Shown in pieces: positions 45,961 through 57,251 of a stretch of 64,000 bases of DNA. The position numbers and the translations under genes were made by a program. The stretch covers positions 1 through 64,000 of the forward strand of contig MU832566.1 of NCBI GenBank assembly GCA_029204225.1, given 5' to 3'. The stretch comes from Diphasiastrum complanatum. Lineage: Eukaryota > Streptophyta > Lycopodiopsida > Lycopodiales > Lycopodiaceae. Each line of letters starts with the position of its first letter. Within the stretch, counting starts at the first letter, position 1. The notes under the pieces were generated by a model. That model was not told the origin of the DNA and ran no database searches. It saw nothing but the letters and a program-made list of their open reading frames with translations.

Positions 45961-46180
45961 TCAAATTTGGTTTTTAATCCAACAAATGGACTTATAATCA
46001 CAGTTCTATCACTCTCTCACAAAGTTGGAATGAACATAAGATGAAGTAAAAACTACTTTCAAACAAATCTTGCCAAGAAATGAATTTGATTGTCCCTAGA
46101 AACTCACTAAGGTCTCTCTTTTGTAGTGTTTCACTCAAATTAGATTTCTAATCCAACAAATGGACTTATAATCTAGTCTA
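45927..46180. repeat. Two ~80-bp direct repeats at the gag start
   Basis: Copies at about 45927-46006 and 46104-46180 share AACTCAC.AAGGTCTC, GTAGTGTTTCACTCAAATT and CCAACAAATGGACTTATAAT. They cover the gag start codon region and leader of the minus-strand copia element, so the leader was partly duplicated. Confidence 0.8.
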
Positions 46181-46616
46181 GAAAGGGCCTATAGCTAGTC
46201 ACGTTTGTGTGGCCAAACAAAGAAAACAATTCAAACAATGTGCCATGGGTTGCCAAGGCATGGAGGCAATTTGTCGGCCAACAACTACGTCAATGGTCAT
46301 TCATGGGTGCTAACGGGACCATGTCAAGTGGATGTGGTACCAACCACTCTATCTTCTAAGAAGATGAAGCCCATCATCCAAACCCCACTAGAGAGGCAAG
46401 GAGGAGGGAAGCACAAAAGGAGCATTTTGCAAGCATCTAGTTCCCAAAAATAAGACAAGATTCATCTTTTAACAAGCTATAAGATCTTGTGCACAAGGAT
46501 GACAATGTCATTGAGGTGCAAATAAGGATAAGGATGGAAGTGGACAAAATCTTGTACATCGTGGTGCAAATCTTTATTGCAATAAGATCATTGTACTTGA
46601 AAGTTGCATCATCCCA
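46181..46616. other. No gene recognised
   Basis: Short ORFs only, between the copia leader and the SINE-like repeat. Confidence 0.4.
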
Positions 46617-46720
46617 AAGGGGCCTTGGCTCAATGGTAAAGCATTGGGGTCTTGTTCTGAGGTGCTCGTGTAGCCCTCCAACTCCTCAAGGATGCGGGTT
46701 TGACCCCGGAGGCTCCAACA
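46617..46720 (+). repeat. tRNA-derived SINE-like sequence
   Basis: GGCCTTGGCTCAATGGTAAAGC contains a good RNA polymerase III A box, and GCGGGTTTGACCCCGG about 55 bases later a B box. The A-box surroundings resemble plant Au-type SINEs. A T-rich stretch follows. The T-stem has mismatches and the middle is too long for a working tRNA. Confidence 0.6.
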
Positions 46721-48123
46721 CCATAAATTTTACTTCTTTTTGCTTTTTTGTTCCTTGCTGACCATAGCCAATAACAAAGATCAAACTCTACCTCTCCTCC
46801 TCCTCCTCCTTTTGCGTGATCAAAATATCTTTGCATGGGATTAGGAAGGGAGGAAGGAGAGAGCGAGAGCAACGATATCACTCCTCCTTTGCAATTGGAT
46901 AGCATTAGCAGCTGCAAAGTAAACAATTCCTATTAAATCCATCCAAACATACATCCAACGCTTCCAGCTCCTTCTTCTTCAAAGTGACAGACACAAACAT
47001 TCTAATTTCTAAGTCTTACATTCACATTTCATAAGAAAATACAATACATGAATGGATCTAAGAGAAAATGAGTTGATCAGCTCTGCCTCACCACAAACTA
47101 CCTTAATCATTCGCTAGTCATTTGGGCTCTATGCTATTGGTGAACTAATGAACATAGAATCATTAATGTTATACTACTGTATTGATGAGCTAACCAAACA
47201 CAAACAAATCATGTGCACAATTCAAATTTGGCTTCAAACAAATTCAAATTGTGTGCCACGCTCAGAATTAGAAGCCATATATCTACATATATAATAAACT
47301 TATGTACAGTTTTGCGCATGTGCATGGGTGCACCATGCATGCTTTTCCCCTCACCCATGCATGAGCTTTTTCTAACTAAAAAACTTGGGGAGGAGGATGC
47401 ATGTATGGGGGGTTTGGCATTTTGCGAGTAAATCATCTACGAGTTTTGCGAGTTTGATGTTTTTAAATTACATCAAATTGATAGCACATGGCATGCTATA
47501 TTTTTTTTGTTTTTTAAAATTTATTTTACTTCGTCTTTGGGGGTGAAATCTATTTGTATACTTCATTATCATGTTGTTTATTTACTTATTAGCTAAAAGA
47601 TATCTCTGCAAATCATGTTGTCTACAAATTGTACATAGTATGCTATATCATTGAGAATGCAAAAAACTCAATCACTTTAATTTTACATTTATCAAGCTAA
47701 AACATTTTTGTCTACTGCTAAGGATTGATATACGACCATACATTAAAAGACGTGATGGTATGTGGCCAAGCCTATGATAGGTATCATAAAATCAATGTTG
47801 GTAAAAAAAAAATTATTGTATGTTCTAGATGGAGGCTATAACTTAACTATTAAGCTTATGTTGAGATGATGGAATAATAAAATATTTCATTTTTGTTATC
47901 AAATTTGATTAAAGCAATGTATTCTACATGAAAAATGAAGCATTTTTGCTTTTTGATTCATCTCAATCCGAGCAATATCAAGAAAGTTATCGACCTTCAA
48001 ACTTTTTTGGACTAATTTTTTTTTTTCTTGGAGCTTGAAAGGGATAGCACGCCGGCATGCTAGCAATTTAAGCTTTTAATCTTTAACTCAAATTGATAGC
48101 ATGTCGGCGTGCTACTCCTTTTA
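46721..48123. other. No gene recognised
   Basis: Includes a CTCCTC-rich run near 46,795 and a repeated ATAGCA(C/T)...GGC(A/G)TGCTA motif near 47,482, 48,046 and 48,100. Non-coding. Confidence 0.4.
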
Positions 48124-48190
48124 GGTTAGTTGTAATTCTCTGGTTAGTTGTAGATGCCACTCTTGTAATTCTCTGGTTAGTTGTAGATGC
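48124..48190. repeat. Short tandem repeat, ~33-bp unit
   Basis: TTGTAATTCTCTGGTTAGTT and GTTAGTTGTAGATGC recur two to three times. Confidence 0.8.
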
Positions 48191-48895
48191 TTAATCACTC
48201 TAATCTTAGATTTACACAAAGAGACTGTACCTACTGGATTATACTTGACATATAGATCAGAACAGAATACACATAGTGTAATATACACATAAGTCTGGTG
48301 CTAGTAAGCAATCAAGACGAATTATAGACAGAAACTCCGCTTGCGTGCAAGAAGAGCTCTGTGTCTAGGATCAGAAGATCCAACTGTCCACTAGTGAAGT
48401 GAGACTATTACTCGTGAGAGGACCGTGTTTCTCTCACGCCAACGCACTGCGTGGATTCGCATGCAGTGCTTGAAAAAATTCAGAAGAGAAATCAATATAG
48501 ACAATTTTCTTATTGTATCTGATCTTGAATGCGAATGCATATGCTGCTTATTTCGTATGTCTGAGTTTTCTTGTTTTTTCAAATTCCGCACTTTGGTTGA
48601 AATTATGTCGAATGTTGTATTAATTTTGTGAACGTAGATCAGTAGTGACTGACTACACTCTGGAGGACTGCAGGAGTGACTCACTTGGCAGTGTTCAGCG
48701 GTCGCATCTAAACTCCATCCGAGGACGAGGAATGCGATACGTGATCGCGACCGTTTCACGAATTATCCTCTCATCAGTGGTATAAGAGTAGGTTATCCTG
48801 TCATATTTTGACATAGCCAAGAAGCTAGTAGATCCAAGAGGCCAAACATTCAGGCAATCAACCATCAACAAAGAAACAGAATTCAAGAAGCAATG
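48191..48895 (+). repeat. Copia LTR-like region ending at a primer-binding site
   Basis: TGGTATAAGAG at 48778-48788 is a slightly altered initiator tRNA-Met site. It precedes the gag start by about 110 bases, so an LTR should end just before it (...CTCTCATCA). The left end is unknown. Confidence 0.5.
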
Positions 48896-49308
48896 GCTTC
48901 GATCAGCAGCATGCAGAGCAAGATCTGCACTATACTTGATTCTTCAAGATCTAACTTTCTAGCCTGAAAAGTTAAGACATCCTTAATACTCAAGGTGAAA
49001 GACTCTTCCCCTGGGTGGATGACACTAAAGAAATGTGTACAACAACAGGCAAGGAGCTACGCGAATGGAGGGAGAAAAATAACAAGGCGGTAGTCTTGCT
49101 ATCATCTTCCATCGAAGATAGCCTTACACTTGACCTGGCTACACTCTCCAAAGCTAAGGAGATGTGGGATGCACTGCTCACAGTATTTCAGACAAAATCA
49201 AGAAGTCAGATCATGATGCTGGAAGATCAGCTGACAAATCTACAATGGGATGGAAAAGACCTCACCTCTTTTGTAAGAAAGAAACTATATGTTTTTTCAA
49301 GATCTTGA
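48896..49308 (+). pseudogene. Copia gag fragment
   Basis: MASISSMQSKICTILDSSRS begins the frame, with a TGA soon after (FLA*KVKTSLI). A frame shift leads to TTGKELREWREKNNKAVVLL, IEDSLTLDLATLSKAKEMWD and SRSQIMMLEDQLTNLQ, the central part of gag. The rest of the element is gone. Same family as the gag at 19,580. Confidence 0.85.
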
Positions 49309-50599
49309 AGTGCTTCTCCTTACATGGAGTAGAGCGAGTTTATGCAGGTATATATAGACCCATGGAGCCTAAGAATATTTTTTATAGAACCCTAATTATT
49401 TACTAAACTCATATTTAATTGCTATTGATACTCCTCTGCATGCATAGAGTCGTGAATCACCATGCACTGCTCCACATGTCCTAATAGGAACACCTGGGCC
49501 CTCACAAAGTTATTGATTGCATTTTTGGCCTAGTTCGGAATGACAAGGCATAACTAAGAAACTAGTACATTGGAGTGCCGAATATCCACATCAAGGATTA
49601 TTCCGAATATTCTGAATTGGTTATGGACATAACAAGTTTTCTGGGTGCACTCGGCGAATTGAGGCTAGTTCCACTGTGTAGTAGTAAGTTTTTAATGTTT
49701 TGTATTTCATTTTTAGATTGAAAATGACTATGGATGTAATCATCTTGTTCATTAATTGGAGAAATATTGAGGCATGCAAAAGATTTTTGCCTTGTTATGT
49801 AATTGCATTTACATTCAAAGTGAAGTATTACTACTACTTTTCAAGTGGTGTTACAATGTTTTTTGCAAGGTATATAGGGGAGGTATGTTAGATCCCAGGA
49901 TGACAATTAGAGCTAGCACAGTCTAATTCACCTAGCCATCGCATCATCTCTTATAGAGAATGATTCTCCTAGCCTAGTGTAACATTGATAGCATGAACGT
50001 GACACCACACTGGAGTAATTGCCAATGTCACGAGACACGTACTTGCTCGTGTGCATGACCGTACCTAACTAGGCCATATGCCCCCCTTACTAAGGTTAGG
50101 CCTTAATTCACTTTGCATGCTTACATTGTCCTAGTTTAACTGTGGTTTTTGATACCTAAATGTCCTCAAGGGCACGACTGCAGTTACAGGCTCAGAACAA
50201 GGTAGCTATCCACAATGCTGATTCATGATTTTGAGAGGCATGGACAACTACATCTTATAGTTGTCCTATCCCCTCCAGTCAAATCGACACTGAATACACC
50301 TTCCAAAAAACAAAAAAAGCAATCAATGCATGTCAACACATAATAAGTCAAAATATTGATTGGTACATGTCCTCAAGAACCCTTTTCAACCATGGAGTAC
50401 ATGGAGAGACCCTTGCATGCTCATTGGGCTTATTCATGGCCCTACCTACTTGATCCACCAAAATCGTTCATTCTAATGAGAAAAAAAGAAACCAATCATC
50501 CATTTTATGCCTTGCATCTTAGGAGCAAGAGGTTCAAAACCAAACCGACACTTAAATGCATTTTTAATATGGACTTACGCCACCCTCCACCCTCAATTC
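49309..50599. other. No gene recognised
   Basis: Only short ORFs. GC content rises toward 50,600, ahead of the putative leader exon. Confidence 0.4.
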
Positions 50600-51266
50600 A
50601 AGTTCCATTGTGGCCAGCCCTTTTTTGAATGTGTACCCACCCTCCACACTCCAATTTCAAAATTTTGGCCAGCGCGGGGTGGTGTTTACCAACGGCCAGG
50701 CCCCAGTTTGTCGTCCAGTTACTGCGCTTTACTGCGCGGTCATGTATTGTCGGCAGCAGGCTACTGTGGTGAGCTTACCAGCTCCACTTATCAGTACAAA
50801 ATCCCCCTTAAATGGAGACACCCACAGGAATGCAGCCAACTACAGTAGTAACGTTACCAGGGCCACCTACCGTTGTCAAATCCCCCTAAACTGGAGACAC
50901 GCATACCAGAAAGCTTGGATCGCGACGTCATCGACGGAAAAGGGACAGACGCCTGCCTCAACGCGCCTTTTTCTTTCTGTGCTGCATGGCGACATTTTTT
51001 TCTTCGGCTTTTGGATCAAGCGCTTCTCTGATCTGAGTCTGCGCTCGGAAAGGTGCAGCCGAAACTTTGATGGTGTCTGATATCATTGCACAGGTCGGCT
51101 TTATTATGAGATTTTTGCAGTTGCTTGCGTGGCATTCATTGGGATTTCATTAGGTGGATAGAGGCGCCGGATGTGGAGTGTGATGAGCCTTGCTATCAAA
51201 TGAATTCATTATGCTGTCCAGCGTGCGCACGCCGGTTCTTGACGGGGATCATCCACCTGTTCCAAG
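50600..51266 (+). promoter_or_regulatory. GC-rich promoter and possible first exon of the TKI1-like gene
   Basis: This is the only clearly GC-rich, CpG-containing stretch near the gene. It has ACGT cores (GCGACGTCATCG near 50,920) and a good splice donor (CCAA|GTATGT) at 51267. It suits a promoter plus untranslated or short coding first exon, with a long first intron to 57,251. Reading phase to the next exon could not be shown, so the link is inferred. Confidence 0.4.
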
Positions 51267-52433
51267 TATGTTTAGCCTTCCCTCCTTTTCTGATTTTATG
51301 TTTTGGTAGTTACTTGCAAAGATTATTCCCACTTATTTACCCTAGTTTTCATGGCTGCGCAGATGCCTGGTCATTTTTGGTAATTGTTCATAGATTTAGT
51401 GCTTATATATTCACTTTATGTTACATTGCCTATAACTGCAATCGAACATCGCCTACGTTTTTTACTGAGGCCAAATTTTGCCGTTCCCCTTTACCCTAGT
51501 TGTTGTGGCTGCGCAGGTGACCGGTTAGCTTTGTTAATTTTTCATACCTGTTGCTTAAATTTTCGTTCTATGCTTCATTGCCTGTGATTGTAAGAACGGA
51601 AACCCTAAGTTTTTCATTGAGGCCGAATAGCTGGAATGCTTGTGTTGGCTTTCTCTCGTGCTCAAGATTCTCAATATCATGCTTAGCTTGATAGTATTGT
51701 TTCCGTATCAATTTTTGACATGGAAGGTAGGTCATCCTACACAAGTCTCAATGGTGAAACCTTGAGCAAATATGTATACGGCAATGTTCAGGAGATGCCA
51801 GCATTATTTAGGCCTGCTCTCTTGTTATATTACATGCATTAACAATTAGAAATCGCTCTCATTGTAGAGCAAGGAATTAAACTTACTATATGGCCTTTAG
51901 GGTAGCATGGGTTTACTTATGAGCTCTTGTACTCATGTTTTGAAAAGATGAGTTTCGACTAACAATTTAATTAAGAGACGTCACATGGAGAAGCAGAGGC
52001 ATTGACTATTTTGTGTAGGAAATTATTTAACAACATTTTATTTGTTGAGAGCAATAGAGTGAAAGTTTGCATATGTTCTTTTGTTTCAGCCGTAAAATAA
52101 TCATGATTCTTGAATATGAAGATAAAATATGATTGCATTGTTTCAAAGTGAAATGACACATCAAATTGGTGATGTTTCTATCAAAATCATTGCTTGAAAA
52201 TTCTAACTTTCGTGGTATGGAGTTATAAACTCATTCACACATAATAGATGTAGCATCACATGTAGCGGAAATGGCAACATTTTTGTCACTCCAAAGCAAG
52301 CATTTGCTACAATTCAGTAAGTTTGGTATGGTTATGTGATTCAATCATAGTTGCGTTGGAATGACGTTTCGAGACCCCGCGTTCCGAAACGTTACGTTTC
52401 GGAACCTTGGAACGTGATAAAAGAAAAACTGGA
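51267..52433 (+). other. Presumed first intron of the TKI1-like gene
   Basis: It begins with GTATGT. Only short ORFs. Repeated CATCGCCT/TTCATTG-type lines near 51,430 and 51,590 suggest a small old duplication. No other feature. Confidence 0.4.
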
Positions 52434-52537
52434 ATTTTTTTTAGAAGTGCTGCGAAGCCCCATTTTCCAGCGCACTTTTTGGAGAGGAGAAGCTTGTGCA
52501 GGGAGAAGTAGTCGGCCAAATGGGTAGTGTGAGCACT

Positions 52538-55500
52538 CTATGCGGAGGCCTTGATGAATGTAGCACTCAGAAGTGGGCAACAATGATTAGGTGGGGATAT
52601 GCAAGCAAAGCAACTTCTTGGAGCTTTTTTCCACCCTTTTTTTCCTTTGAGAGTCTGAGGTAAGATATTTGACTCATCCTTTGATAAAATATCAACATCT
52701 GCTCTCGATCGTCTCCTGGAGAAAAAGGAGGTAATCTGAGTCTGCTGGGAGTCATGGTATCCATACTGATCTCTCTGACAAACATCTTTATGAAGCAGGA
52801 ACATCTCACGAAGCATCAGTGCCAAACATCGAGGGTCAACATATGAAATGAGAGAGCGAAATGTGACTGGTGAATCTCGGAAAAGACAATGATGGCGTCC
52901 GCGAATCTCATAATAGACAGGGCTTCTGAATAGAAAATGCTCCTCTGACTCCACCTCCCCTAATGTGCACAGTTGACAAAGTTTGCTCATATGAGGGATG
53001 CCCTGGAATCGTCCTATCTCCACATATAGCTGATGTGAGGAAACTCGGAACTGACCCAATGTAAAACGGAGGCAATGTGAAAGTTTGCTATCCAAACGAG
53101 GCAAAACTGGGACCCCAACACTGTCTAGCTCTAGGAAACTGGATCGATAGAAGTCTGGTTTGACCCCCAAGGGCCCCTGCCAAGTCACTCGAGAATATGC
53201 ATGATAAATAGCCCCCCGATATACTGATGAGAACCCACTGGAAGTTTTGAAATGTCAATGTCGTATGTGCGTAGAAGACGAGAAGCCTGGGAGTACCATG
53301 ATAACTGATGATCCTGAAAATGAAGCTGCTAAGAAGAGAGAAAAGCTATATGTGGATAACATGAAACCGGAAGACTCATCACTCTCTGGATGTATGTGAT
53401 CAATCATCAACCTGAAAATAGCCTCAACTTGTAGTAGAATGATGACAAACTCAGCAAGTATAACTTGGTGAGGAACATATGGTTTGGCCTGGATCATTCG
53501 TGCAAGCATACTGATATGTAAACGAGAGATGCTAGTCCACTTTGACTCTGGAATGCCAGTACACCAAGCCTCTGCTGCATACATAGATGTGGGTGCAACA
53601 ATAGTATCAAATAGGTCGCACTTACTTGGGGCATCCCGAATGTGTTTCCTCAACTTTTTTGAAACAAAAGCGCTTGAGACTAACCAACGCAGCATGCCCC
53701 TTCCGTAGTCTACTTGTGGCTGCGTGTCTCATATTGAAAGCATGACCAATAAAGGAAGTCCCGAAATAGGTGTAAGAGAATACCACCTCAAGTGGTTTTC
53801 CCCTTAATGTGAACAACTGTCGCTGCATAAAGGTCCTGGAGGTATTAAAGATCATAACATGGGTTTTCTTGGTATGCATAGTCAAACCAAATAAGTCTCC
53901 AAAAACTTGTAATGTATTCAAATGCCGCTGCAATCCCTCACCAGATACAAAAAGCAAGGCCACGTCATCAGCATAAAGCAGAATGGAAATGAGTATATCA
54001 CCAAGCCTGCATCCAATACCACCATCATGATTGATGGCCCGCTCAAGCTCATCAATATACAAACCAAAGAGTGTAGGGGAGAGGGAACAACCCTTCTTCA
54101 CCCCAATAGTACTCCTAACTCTCTCTGAGAAGCCCTCATTTGATCTGAAGCATCCCCAAACTTGCTCATAGAGTGCGATGACAGCCAATATGGTATCAGT
54201 GGAAAAATCAAGATTTCTCAGCCTTTGGATAAGCATATGACGTGGGACAGAGTCAAACGCTTTTCGGAAATCCACAAAGCAGCAATATACTTTCTCACGT
54301 CTGGATCTAGCTTCCTCAATAAGAGCGCGAACAGTGAACACATGATTAGTGGTAGAGTGCTGCTTCTTGAAACCAGCCTGACCCAAAGCATGTAACCTCC
54401 GTGTCTTTGCCTCACAACTGACTGCTGACTGAAGGATAGTACCATAGAGTTTAGCCACAACATGCCCAATCATAATGGTACGATAGTTGTCCGATTTCAT
54501 GGGGTCACCACTCGTGGATGGGATGGATGATGTTAGTACACCATGTAGGGGGAAATCCAGAGATGACGGGCTGGTTAAGGAGTGAGGCTAAAATAGGTGA
54601 GAGAATATCAGTAGCATGACTCAGGAGTTCGGATTTCAGATCCTCGACATCCCGAGCGCGGTGGGTCTTCAGTTTCTCAATGGCAAGGGAGACCATGGTA
54701 GGAGTAAAAAAGGAGAAAGTAGAGAGATATAACAATCGTGTCAGTGGGAAAAGTATAAAGTAAGGTGACATATTCAGTCTAACTACGTAAATCTCTCAGT
54801 AGTGGAGGTGGGGCACGGGGAATAAACTCGCGCCAAAAAGCACCAGATGAGGAGCTATAAAGAAGATCCACCAGGCGTTTCCCTTTGGAAGATTCGTACA
54901 TACGTTTTTTATAACGACAACTATAGCTATATAGACGTTTGAGATGTTGAAGGTGGGGGGATTGTGCAGATGGAAGGTGAAGTTGTTTGCATATGTCGTC
55001 ATACCAAGGTTGGTGAAGATGACGAAACTTCGTGTATGTGGATTTCCTACGGTATTTTGCTGGGAAGGCCATAGAGGCAGCAGTATGAAGAGCCTGGGAA
55101 TGGAGCGGGCTATCATATGGAAAATTATGGAGTCTTATGAAACTCCGTCTGTCTAGATGAGGTCCTGGCTTTGAAATCTCCGACCAGAAGTATGTAACCA
55201 CGCTCAGAATGAAGAAGAATATCTGAAGAGAGATCGGCATATGGGGAACCTGGGTATCATGGACGAAAATAACAGATTGCCAGATACAAATCCCTGTCAA
55301 GTCCAATACTCCAACTAGGAAGTCGAAGCCATAGGTAACATGTATGATCATCCTGTTGAACCATATCAATGATAATTTGTAATGAATCCCTGTATGATCA
55401 TCCTGTCGAACCATATCAATGATAATTTGTAATGAATCCCTGTATAAGCATGCTATTCCACTAGAACGTCTGCCCCCCACATATCTAGTCTCTGAGCGAA

Positions 55501-55650
55501 AAACGGAAAACCAACTAAAGCCCTAAAACTCCGGTAGTCCCCTAAACTGACTCTCATGAGTCTATGTAAAAAGAAGAATATTCCCCTGTGCAATAAAGTC
55601 TGCTAAATCTCCTGCTGCTGATGGAGAGTGAATGCCATTACAGTTCCATA
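52538..55650 (-). pseudogene. LINE ORF2: endonuclease, reverse transcriptase, cysteine finger
   Basis: The endonuclease starts LRLWNCNGIHSPSAAGDLAD near 55,640, and continues with SSGIACLYRDSL and, in another frame, VGDFKARTSSRQTEF (normally GDFNA). RT, 54,500-53,622: KLYGTILQSAV, then LGQAGFKKQHSTTNHVF, KVYCCFVDFRKAFDSVPR, KKGCSLSPTLFGLYIDEL and the catalytic ILLYADDVALL. After a shift, 53,695-53,255 is the thumb and connection. 53,188-52,538 has LCQLCTLGEVESEEHFLFR, the C..C...E...H zinc-knuckle typical of plant LINEs. The YADD site is intact, but the reading frame is split at least four times. Confidence 0.9.
55340..55441. repeat. ~50-bp tandem duplication inside the LINE endonuclease
   Basis: Two adjacent copies of GATCATCCTGT(T/C)GAACC and ATCAATGATAATTTGTAATG differ by one base. 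The duplication shifts the endonuclease frame. Confidence 0.9.
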
Positions 55651-56316
55651 GCCTGATACGAAGGTGAGGTGAATGCAGGTGGCACGGGAGAAATGGATGG
55701 GGTCTCGAGCTGCTCCCACGCCCGAGAGCCCCAACTTCCTAGGCGCCAGAGGTAGATGGCCCTCGATCCAGACATCGAACCTGCCCATTCGATAAATAAC
55801 AAAACGTCTTAATGCTTTAGCTTTCTGAAAATTTTTCTTGCGTTCTTGAACTTGGATATAGGTAAGGTCCTCATCCAAGAAAATTTGTGTGCCTTTTAAT
55901 TTAGATTTGAGTCTCAATATTTTGGTTCGCTCCTCTTTTGATATGAAACGGATAGTGAGAATAGAATTGTCTCTTTTGGTTCGCCATGCCTTATCGACAT
56001 TGAAACTCAATGTAGTATCTAGAAAGGATTTTGCCTCTTTCATAGCATCTTGAGTGTCGAGAACACCTCAAACTCGGACATTGAGAGATTTGAAGTTACG
56101 TAGTTTTTTTTTCAGATATAGTGAAATAACAGTAGACATATGAACAACATTACCGTCTTCTTTTTGGAATAATGAAGCCCACGATTTTGTAGCCTCCTTA
56201 TGTTCATTGACGTGTCGCTCCAGCTCATTAATTTGGTTTGTCGCTGGGGATGGCGTTCTCTCCAAACTCTTTATTTTCTGCTTGAGAACCCGGTTATCTT
56301 GAAGTAGTGTCATCAT
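55603..56316 (-). pseudogene. LINE ORF1-like protein
   Basis: 56,316-56,068 is a coiled coil (MMTLLQDNRVLKQKIKSLER; NELERHVNEHKEATKSW). After a stop it continues at 56,043 with ILTIRFISKEERTKILRLKS, KLKGTQIFLDEDLTYIQVQE and RKKNFQKAKALRRF, like the RNA-binding C-terminus of L1 ORF1 proteins. The end overlaps the endonuclease start. Such proteins coat LINE RNA. This copy is split by a stop and a frame change. Confidence 0.7.
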
Positions 56317-56574
56317 TGTTATCTTAAGTTGTTAACACTACCTTCATGATCAGGGATACATGTTGTCATGGTTCTCTCAGGCATCCCATTGTAGATCTCC
56401 CCTCAAGTACCCATCAGTACATCAGACGCTTTAGCTTGGGGTTAAGCCTGGCTATTACCGGGCTCATTTTATGGAGCTAGACATGGGAGAGTTCCCAGTT
56501 CTGCCACACTATCTAGACTCGGGATTATCACACAGCCTCAGATTTACATTGGGACAGCTCCGCGTAGTGTCAGC

Positions 56575-57240
56575 AACACTTTGTGTATTATTCTTTGACA
56601 GTATTTTGCAACTTGTCAACTTGGACTTTTGCGAGCAGTAGTTTGAGCTCCTTTGGAGGCGTGATCTGTATTCTTTTAACATGATAAATATAGATGCACT
56701 CTTAGGCTTTTTATTAAATATAGTTCTGAGTGTAGATTTATCTCAAAGTTTTATTGATTTACGTAAGTGAAAATCAGCTCTTAGGTTCACCACACAAATG
56801 AGTTGTCTTTACTTAAATATTGTACATAGTTCTCTTTTAGGGGGTAAATAAAGTAAAAAGTAACATTATTGCTTTATAAGTGCTTATACTCTACCATACA
56901 ATGTTTGGATAGACTGTTGAAGATATCATTTGATATGTTTTTGACAAGCTTAGGGCTCAAACTAATTAGTTGTGTTCCTGTTCCCAACATAGTTATTGAT
57001 TCATGGAACATTGTCGGACTGTTAGACTGATTATTTCCATTGATTTTCCATTGTCAGCAACGCTTTTTACTATGCTTTGTTAGAGCTGATATCTATCCTT
57101 AAGTTGTTTTGGTTAGTAGATTCTGAGCTGTATGGATCTATAAATTATTCCATGGAAGTATTTTGCAAGTCGCCAAATTAAGACATTTTCAAGCAGTGAT
57201 TTGAGCTCCTTTGGAGGCTTGACCGGTATTTTCTGAACTC
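56575..57240. repeat. Two ~90-bp direct repeats flanking 0.5 kb upstream of the first TKI1-like coding exon
   Basis: 56,597-56,670 and 57,146-57,235 share GTATTTTGCAA, TTGAGCTCCTTTGGAGGC and GTATT.T. A GTCAGCAAC(A/G)CTTT line also repeats (56,568; 57,053). The second copy runs up to the splice acceptor. Perhaps an old duplication of the intron end. Confidence 0.65.
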
Positions 57241-57251
57241 ATTATTTGTAG

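Larger units (their letters stand above)
52434..56330 (-). mobile_element. Near full-length LINE (L1-like), degenerate, antisense in an intron
   Basis: Reading on the minus strand, an ORF1-like region with a coiled coil (56,316-55,640) is followed by an AP-type endonuclease (about 55,650-55,100), a linker, reverse transcriptase (54,500-53,620) and a C-terminal cysteine region (53,188-52,538). A T-run at 52434-52441 on the plus strand matches a poly-A tail at the 3' end. The 5' end may extend to about 56,580. Stops and frameshifts in both ORFs make it immobile. It lies in the presumed first intron of the TKI1-like gene, in opposite orientation. Confidence 0.9.

Noticed and set aside
46617-46720. 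Functional tRNA gene
   Set aside because: A and B boxes are present, but the T-stem has mismatches and the middle is too long. It fits a SINE better. No intact tRNA or rRNA gene was found in the window.
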